Position numbers and translations under genes: made by a program. DNA of 64,000 bases from Prorocentrum cordatum (Eukaryota > Sar > Dinophyceae > Prorocentrales > Prorocentraceae), in contig CAUYUJ010016893.1 of NCBI GenBank assembly GCA_963575745.1, positions 486,342 through 550,341 of the forward strand, in the 5' to 3' direction. Shown here in pieces: positions 57,325-64,000 of the stretch (its first letter is position 1; each line of letters begins with the position of its first letter). The notes beneath the pieces are model-generated. The model saw only the letters and a list, made by a program, of their open reading frames with translations, was not told where the DNA came from and did not search any database.

Positions 57325-57535
57325 ACCGATGTAAAACGCTGACAAGCGGATACGCATGAGAAGGGCACTTTGTAGAAACATACGTAAACACAGAGAGGAT
57401 TCGCGCTCCAGGGGGGGGCCCAGTCTATAGAAACATATGTAAAACGCCGGGCATTGGAGCCACTCCTGTGGCCTTCTGAGGCCTCCTGCTCCTGGCGTTT
57501 CCTGCGGCCTCCTGCGGCCTCCTGTGGCCTCCACA
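57325..57535. repeat. Duplicated segment A', right part
   Basis: Continues the interrupted copy with ACCGATGTAAAACGC, ATACGTAAACACA and CGCCGGGCATTGGAGCCACT, matching 54,114-54,270, and ends in a short decamer minisatellite run. Confidence 0.88.
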
Positions 57536-57654
57536 GAGGATTCGCATTCCAGGGGGGGGGGGGGGGGGGCAATCTGGGCGGCGCCGGGCGGCGGGGCCCA
57601 GCGGCAGCGAGGCGGCGGCAGGGTGGGGGGGGGGAGCCAGCAAGGCGGGCTGCC

Positions 57655-57825
57655 GGCCACACACACACACACACACACTTCACATACACACACACACACA
57701 CACACACGCACACACACACACGCATACACACACAGACACCCATACACACACACACACACACTTCACATACACACACACACACACACACACGCACACACAC
57801 ACACACGCAAACACACACAGACACC

Positions 57826-57884
<59 letters not shown>

Positions 57885-58021
57885 GCATGCACTCATACAC
57901 CCATACACACTTCACACATTTCACACACTTCACGCACACACGCACACACACACACACACACTTCACACAGACACATATCAGCCAGCGTTGACTCAAAATA
58001 GAAAAAAAAAAAAAAAAAAAA
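57655..58021. repeat. AC dinucleotide tracts and a 20-A run
   Basis: AC runs interrupted by CTTCACAT and ACGC variants fill 57,659-57,965. An approximately 110-bp period is visible (CTTCACATACAC at 57,679 and 57,761). A pure run of 20 A lies at 58,002-58,021. The A run could be a retroposed tail, but no transcript-like sequence precedes it. Confidence 0.93.
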
Positions 58022-58084
58022 GACAAGAGGAAGACGAGAGAAGGATGGGAGGAGGACGAAAGGAGGACGGGAGCAGGATGGGAA

Positions 58085-58380
58085 GAGGACGGGAGGAAAA
58101 ACATCAGGCAAGCGGACGCAAGCAAACGCAAGCGAGCAAGAACGAGCAAGCAAGAGCCAGCGACCAAGTGCAAGCAAGCAAGGGCAAGCAAGCGCAAGCA
58201 AGCGATAGCAAGCACGCAAGAGCAAGCGAGCAAGAGCACGCAAGAGAGCAAGCACGCAAGAGCAAGCAAGGGCGTAGGCATAAGAGTTAAGGGGGAGGCA
58301 TAGGCATCGGCATAGGAATCGGCAGAGCCATCGGAATTAGGGGGGCATCGGAATTAGGGGGCAACGGACCAATTAGTAGG
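58085..58380. repeat. AAGC-type repeat and GGCATCGG repeat
   Basis: Degenerate CAAGCAAGAG/CAAGCGAG units at 58,100-58,272, then about nine units of GCAT(A/C)GG(C/A)AT or CATCGGAATTAGGGGG type to 58,375. Confidence 0.88.
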
Positions 58381-61300
58381 GCTTGACTTAGAATCCCCAT
58401 AGGGCAAATCTAGTTGGAGAACACACAGACACACAACCACACACACACACACACTTCTGACAACGCGGCCACGCGAGCAGCGGCGCGGGTGTCGGGCGAA
58501 AAGACGCACGCGCCCGGCCCAGATCAGGCGGCGTGGAGATACTGGATCTGTCCATACGGGGTCAACAGCATCACTCGCGAGGGGGCAGTCGCGAGGGGAG
58601 CAGCGGAGGAGAGGGGGAGACGGCAGACGTACCGAAGAGTGCGCAGTCCAGGCAGCAAGGAGGGGGGGGCGCCGTGACGGCCCGCAAGGGCGGAGCGCGC
58701 AGGGGCGAGGCGACGGGCAGGACGAGGACCCCGGAAAAGCAGGACGAGGACAGGCAGGATACAGCGGCAGCGGAGGAGCACCACCGACTCGAAAGGCGCA
58801 CACGGCCGCACGGAGAGCGAACGGTCGACCCGCAGGGGCCCCCCCCTGGTGAGGGAGCGGTGCCTGTGCCGGGGGCGGCCGCCCAGGGCGAGGACGACCG
58901 ACAGGGGAGCGCATCAGCGCGCACCCCCCGGGGGAGAGGCTATGGGGAGGCCGCGCGGGGCCACGAGGGGGTGGCGGGTGCGGAGCGCGCCCCAAGTACG
59001 GGTGCACGGCGAGCGCCGCGAGGGATCAGCGCCCCACAAACGGGGACTCCACTAACGGGCACTTTGGCCAGTGACCCAGCGAACCCAACCCTTCCCGATG
59101 CGGGCAACGCTGCATTGCCAGAAAGAGGCCCTAAAGTGGCAACTTTCGGCAAACTTGCAAAGTACCCGTTAGTAAGTACCCGTTACGGTGCCGTTGAAGG
59201 GAGAGTGACGAGGCAGAGCCGTGGGCCGCTGGTGTAAGCTGACAGGGCGCCGCCGTGGGATGGCGAGGACTCCGGGCGGCGGCTTCGGCCGGGCGCGGGC
59301 TGGGCGCGACAGGCCCATGGGAGGATAGCCGCTCCCTGTGACGGGACTGCGGGGCGTCGCCCGAGTGGTCCCATTCGGGGATGGAGCCCAGGGATTCCCT
59401 GAGTTGAGCGGCAATGTAGAAGTCTGCGTTGGCGTGCCTGCCGCCAGCCAGGGTCGGTCGCGCGCGCTGCACAAGAGCTTGACGCTCGCGCTGGGCCTCT
59501 GGCGTGCCAGCAACGGCGGGGGCGAAATCGCAGACTAACGACTCGGAACGCGCACTGACAAGGGGCCGGGGAGCGGGAGAGGCGGGTTTGCAGCAACGCT
59601 CCCCCGCCTCGGCAGCCATTTGCCTCAGAGGCTCCACAGGGGGCCGTGCTAGCAGCACACTGCGCACTGTACATTTTTTTGTGGTCGCGGGCGGACGCGG
59701 ATTCGCAGTCGCCGAGCTGAGAGGTCTGGGCCACGGGCCTGTCAAATTAGCAACGCGCAAGCCTAAAAGCACGCACTGTACATCAGCGTTGCGTTTAGGA
59801 AAAGTCGTCGCGGCGTGAGCGGGCCGCAGGCGGGGTCGAGGGTGGGCAGCAGGTGGGGCGGCAAAGGAGCCTCAGACCCGTCGCGGGCCAGGGCAGGCGG
59901 ACCCGCCGCTGGAGTGGAGCCACGGCTGGTCACGGGGGGGGCGCAGCAGCAGGGCGCGGTGGCGAGCTGGCGGGAGACGCGGGTTCTCGGAGCGGCCCCG
60001 GGCTTGCGTGGGCAGGTCCTGATCAGTGGATCCGCCGAGGGTCGGACGTACCGAGCTCCCACGGCCCGCACGTGAGGGGCCAGCAGGGAGAACGCCCGCG
60101 GCCCGGTCCCGCGAGGGGCCCTCCGCCCAGGAACCGGCACTTCAGCAGGGGGGGTGCCAGCCGAGGAGGCCCGGGATGACGGCACGCGCAGAAGGGCAGA
60201 AGGAGAGAGGCGGGTGCCAGTCGGCGTCGGGAACTGCGGGCTCGCTCCGCGGCGCGGAGGCGCTGCATGAGGCTCATGCAGCGCCTCCGCGCTTATGCCG
60301 GCGCTCATGCCATGAGCGTCGGCCAGAGCGCCGACAGGGCTCCGTCTTCTCAGGAGTGCCCTGTGGACGGAGGACCTCGCCTGTCTAGCAGCGGCGGGGG
60401 TGGACTTCACTGCAGTATGGACGGCGCCCTCGGCCGGGGCGGAGCCAGGCTGGGCACTGCGGCGATCTGGTGTGTGTGTGGGGGGGGTGAGCGGCTCCCC
60501 AGTTGAAGTCGCGTGGTGGTGGCGCGGGCTGCTCGCGCAGGAGCTGGGTGGCAAGGGCACGCCGGTCGGGCTTGGACAGCGAGGCCCAGTCGCCGAGTCC
60601 AGCAGACTCCCAGCCATGGTGCAGTCCACATATCCTTGCGAGCGGCACGCATGACCCTCTGCGCGGTGCGGGCCGTCTCTGGGTTAGGTAGGCGGCGGCA
60701 GGGTCATGGCCGCGAGGGAGCCCAGAAGGGGAAACAACTTGCTGGCGCACCCTGCGGACCCTCCGGCGCGCGCGAGGAAGGACTTAAAGCACGTGGGGGG
60801 GGGGGCAGCGGGCCGTGCAGAGCGTGGGCGTCGAGAAACGGACGAGGTGCGCCCGCCAGCGGGTTGCTCGGAAGTCGCCGAGCTGGCGGCGACCTGCACC
60901 AGGTCGGCAGACGCTGGCGCGGCGGTGGCAGCGCCGTGGAGGTGCGAGGACGGCACCGCAGGCGCGGGGGCGGGGCGGGGGGCGGCGGTCGGCGGTGGCA
61001 GGCGCGGGCGCCGCGCTGGCCAGGGGCGGTGGCGGGCTTGCGCCGTGCCCGCGGCACGGCTGGCGGGGGCACGGCGCGCGGCGGGGCGGCGCCCCGGAGG
61101 GGGACAGGCGGCAGCCGGTGCGCCTCTGCCGGAAGCAGGGCCGCCCGCGGGGGCGGCAGTGCTGGCCCGTGCGCGCGAGGCGTGGCGCCCCTGCGTGCCC
61201 TCGAGGAGGAAGTCGGCCAGAGCATCATCGGTGCACCTGGACGGGTCAGCCATCGGTGGGACGCCAGTCGGGGAAGCGGAGCTGCAGGAAGCTCTGCCAA

Positions 61301-61640
61301 CGGACGCGGTTTGGTCTGTCCCCGCGAGGGCCCCTGGCCCTGCAGGCCTCCACCACACGCTGGCATAGGACAGTGCGTCCGAGGCCTCGGATCGCTGCGA
61401 TGTCGACCTCGAGGTCGGCTGGGGCGTCAGGTGCCGAGCCAGAGCAGGACGGGGCGCGAGAGGAGGAGTTGCTGCCTTTGTCGATGGTCGACGGCGGAGC
61501 GGCCTGAAGGGGGAGAAGCACGGCACGACACGCCTGGCTACACCTCGAGGAGCTGCTCCGCAACTGGGCGTCGCGGCCACGCGCGCGGCGGCGCGACGTA
61601 GAGCAGATCAAGCGAGCGCGCGCACCGGCCTGGCCCACGC
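58381..61640. other. GC-rich block with overlapping frames, no gene recognised
   Basis: Open frames of up to 362 codons overlap on both strands throughout. The minus frame at 59,131-59,772 has one less-biased stretch (ANADFYIAAQLRESLGSIPE) that could be a decayed exon, but I recognise no family. A CCCGTTAGTAAGTACCCGTT direct repeat lies near 59,165. A short AC run is at 58,436-58,456. Confidence 0.3.
60252..60335. repeat. Cluster of three adjacent hairpins
   Basis: Three inverted repeats follow one another. The first has perfect 20-bp arms with a 1-base loop (60,252-60,271 and 60,273-60,292). The second has 8-bp arms CGCTCATG and CATGAGCG around one C (60,302-60,318). The third has 6-bp arms GTCGGC and GCCGAC around CAGAGC (60,318-60,335). 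Function unknown. A mobile hairpin element is one possibility. Confidence 0.88.
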
Positions 61641-61649
61641 GACGCAGTG

Positions 61650-61668
61650 ACACACACACACACACACA

Positions 61669-61701
<33 letters not shown>

Positions 61702-61706
61702 GCGCA
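61650..61706. repeat. AC dinucleotide tract
   Basis: (AC)n at 61,651-61,700 with one AG step, ending in CGCGCGCAC. Confidence 0.95.
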
Positions 61707-61803
61707 CACCTTGGTCGGCGGCGCAGGCGGACGCCATCGCGGCCGGTCAGAGGGTGGGCCGCGCGCCGCCACGAACATAATCAAAAACGACTTGGGCGTG
61801 GCT

Positions 61804-61954
61804 TAATGGGGGGGTCACAAATGGGGGGGTCAAAAAAGGTCCCCTTTCGTGCCCCTTTCGGGCCCCTCCGGAGCCCCAGGGGGCTCGTTTAGGTACCGTT
61901 TGGGTACCTTTTCGGACCACGCTCGCCACCCCCCCATTTATGACCCCCCCATTA
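61804..61954. mobile_element. 151-bp MITE with G-rich terminal inverted repeats
   Basis: Arms 61,804-61,830 and 61,928-61,954 match at 26 of 27 positions. Each arm contains two ATGGGGGGGT motifs. The outermost TA on both sides can be read as a TA target duplication. The interior is non-coding and holds a GTACC motif twice. It resembles a TA-targeting MITE, but its ends differ from the CAGT family elsewhere in the window. Confidence 0.85.
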
Positions 61955-64000
61955 CGCGGCGCCCAAACGACAGGTCCCCGAGGACTGCCGGCCCGTGCCC
62001 GCCCTGGCCGCGGCGCCTGCTTCCAGTTGAGGCACGCGCAGAGGTCCGCTGGCGCGGCCCCGAGCAGAGGCAGCAGGAGGTGCAGGAGCACGGCCGCGAC
62101 GGCCAGGGACGGCATCGCTGGGCGGCCTGCGCGGACGTCCAACGTCTTGAAGTTCAGGGCGGAAGCTGCTCACACTTACCATGTTCTGCCTCCTCGGGCT
62201 GTTTTCGGGCTCCGGGGGCCGTCAATCGGAGCATGGTGAGTTGAGACAGCGGCAGCTCAAAGTCGGTTCCTGGACCCCTCGCGGGGTCCGAATGCAATCG
62301 TACTCCGAGCTGTGTCCAGCAGTGGCGACGAAGGGGCACCCCGAAGGCCAACTACCGCTGTCTCAAGCTGCGCTCCGCTCGGAATGAAACGCCGACCCGG
62401 GCCGACCCGGGGGGAAACGTTTCCAGGAACTCTGCGTTGACACAAATCAAAATCTCGGATGAATGTTTGCGCGGGCACAAACATCCCACCCGCCCTCCAG
62501 GCGCAGGCGGTTTGGAGCGCTTCCTCTTCCAACCACTGTCTTTTCCTCCGGTGAAGGGTAACTGCTCGCTGTCAGTGAACACCCGCTGCCCCACTCCGGC
62601 CGCCAACCAAAAAGAATGAGCCCACTCCTGCACGTCGGACAAGAATACACAAAACATGCACGTGGTCACTCTGCCTTGGTTATCCCAACAACGTGTCTGC
62701 AAAAGCCCTATACATATGGCTTCCAAGGCCAACTGGCGGCTTGCGCAATCCCGAATCCGTGGCTGGCCCGTGGTTTCGGTGGTTTGGCTGGCCCGATTCT
62801 TGAGGATATCATCGCCTTGGCCGCTGCATCCCCTGAAGAACCCGTGCAAGTTTCTGAGATCACGCGCGGATATTGATGATGGCCTTGATGGGGAATGGCG
62901 CGCGCAGAAAATATGACATACGTTGTGGGGGGCAGCAACTTTTGTTCAACGTGTTCAAAACGAACTCGACATTGTAACGAGTGGAAACAGCCGTCTTCGA
63001 CTGGTTTGTTTTGTGTGCGCGAGTACGAACAGGCACATGTGGGCGCATTGAACTACTCGTACGGCTCACAATGGTTTTGTATGTAGGGTTATATATGTAT
63101 GTATGCGTATATATTTGTATAACATGTCAACCGAAACATGTCCACCGCGCTCTGAATGGAACATACCCTGGCGGGATGGGGGCGGACCAACGCTGGTAGG
63201 AAGGACCATGGGCCCATCACGCACGCGGAGCACAAAGGTAACTGCGGGGGGGAAGCCGACTGGCACAGAACATCGGAGAGTAACACTCACAAGTAATACA
63301 TTCAAGCGATGTTGAAGTCTGGCTTGTTTGGAAACGTGATCATACCCATCCCGTCCTACCACATCTCGTCCGAACAGTCCCCTGTTGCACAATAAAATCG
63401 TAGCATACACCTCTCGTCCGATGGGGATGAAAATATTACCATCCTGTTCGCAAGATCCCCACTCAAGGTCCTGCAAGTTGATGAACTCATGCGTGCACCC
63501 GGGTAGTGGCGTGGATGAGCACTGGCATGCGCGCAGATCATCAGTCACGGTCTTCATCACGATCAAACGATGCATGGTTTTGAAATGCTCTGCCTTGCGC
63601 GCGCAGACGCGCGGCTGTGGATGTGGCCCGCACTGCTCCCCGAACCGTGCTTTGAGCAGGGAACGACCGTCCCGGCATTCCTATAGTCCTACCACGACAT
63701 TGTCGTAGAACCCAAAGATGTTCTCAGAACGAAAACAACGTTCTTCGAACATAAACCCGATGTGTTAAAACAAGACAGACTCCGCCAGAAATGTTCTAAG
63801 AGCAGTTCGTGGAAACCACAAAGGGTTCTTAGAACAGGGTTTGATAGGGCCATCGGCGCGCCAGGACGCTTCGCACTCCAGCAGCGCGAGACCTGCCGCG
63901 CGTGCCGAGGTGGCGCCCTGGTGGCCAGCGCGGGCGCCTCATGGCCGCCCCGCGTGCGCGATGGCCGGGTCTGCCAGGAAGGTCTCGCCTGGAGCTCTGC
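61955..64000. other. Unique sequence to the end of the window, nothing recognised
   Basis: Balanced composition after 62.3 kb. The longest motif-free frame is minus 62,352-62,849 (165 codons), which overlaps a plus frame at 62,616-62,876. Neither shows a known domain. A GTTCTNAGAAC-like motif recurs near 63,720-63,830 (AGATGTTCTCAGAAC, GGGTTCTTAGAAC), and ACGACATTGTCGT at 63,693 is palindromic. A diverged gene could be hidden here. Confidence 0.35.

Noticed and set aside
57659-57965. A Cys/Val-rich minus-strand protein
   Set aside because: It is the AC/GT dinucleotide repeat read as alternating Cys and Val.
58002-58021. Poly-A tail of a retrocopy
   Set aside because: No exon-like or SINE-like sequence precedes it and no target duplication was found.

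Overview
This window looks like nuclear DNA from a microbial eukaryote with a GC-rich, heavily repetitive genome. A dinoflagellate is my best guess. The guess rests on a decayed reverse transcriptase whose motifs (LPSPW...IHLPKE, LRPITVFSSW, YVDDRTW) resemble, from memory, the LINE-type enzymes common in dinoflagellate genomes, on a decayed UPF1-like helicase, and on very dense microsatellites and minisatellites. I saw no rRNA, tRNA, CRISPR array, bacterial operon or spliced-leader gene, and no intact gene that I can name. Many long open frames are artefacts of triplet repeats or high GC.

Layout. 1-10 kb: a 1.5-kb (ACT)n tract, Asp-type GAT repeats, several small minisatellites, a fold-back sequence at 5 kb and repeated CCT/GGA tracts. 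10-12.5 kb (minus strand): a degenerate 50-70-bp repeat array followed by the reverse-transcriptase relic, broken by at least four frameshifts. 15-24 kb (plus strand): a GC-rich block with coding-derived fragments in order: a TA-flanked MITE, a C2H2 zinc finger, coding-like segments, a superfamily 1 helicase relic and Cys/His-rich metal-binding segments. 24-30 kb: GGA, CAT and TGTGTTG repeats, a CCAAGACGGCCC minisatellite and two more MITE copies. 30.6-32.6 kb: the first of two fold-back elements. 35.8-38.6 kb: a three-unit AT-richer satellite with unit about 839 bp. 41.1 kb: a 247-bp MITE with 8-bp target duplications. 43-45 kb: GGA and CCT blocks. 47.7-53.8 kb: a composite, partly inverted set of repeated modules. 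53.8-57.5 kb: a duplicated segment; one copy is interrupted by the second fold-back element and the other preserves the uninterrupted site. 57.6-62 kb: AC tracts, an AAGC repeat, GC-rich sequence with a cluster of three adjacent hairpins, and a 151-bp MITE. 62-64 kb: ordinary unique sequence.

The strongest candidate for something undescribed is the fold-back family at 30,651-32,619 and 56,125-57,314. Both copies have matching imperfect terminal inverted repeats, inner end modules that carry a GGTTCGAACC core and occur in opposite orientation at the two ends, and a long TGTCCCCACCAC minisatellite between them. They are flanked by 9-10-bp target-site duplications, and a paralogous empty site is present in the same window. 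The genes do not form a pathway. The window is best read as repeat-dominated DNA holding remnants of at least two large coding sequences.
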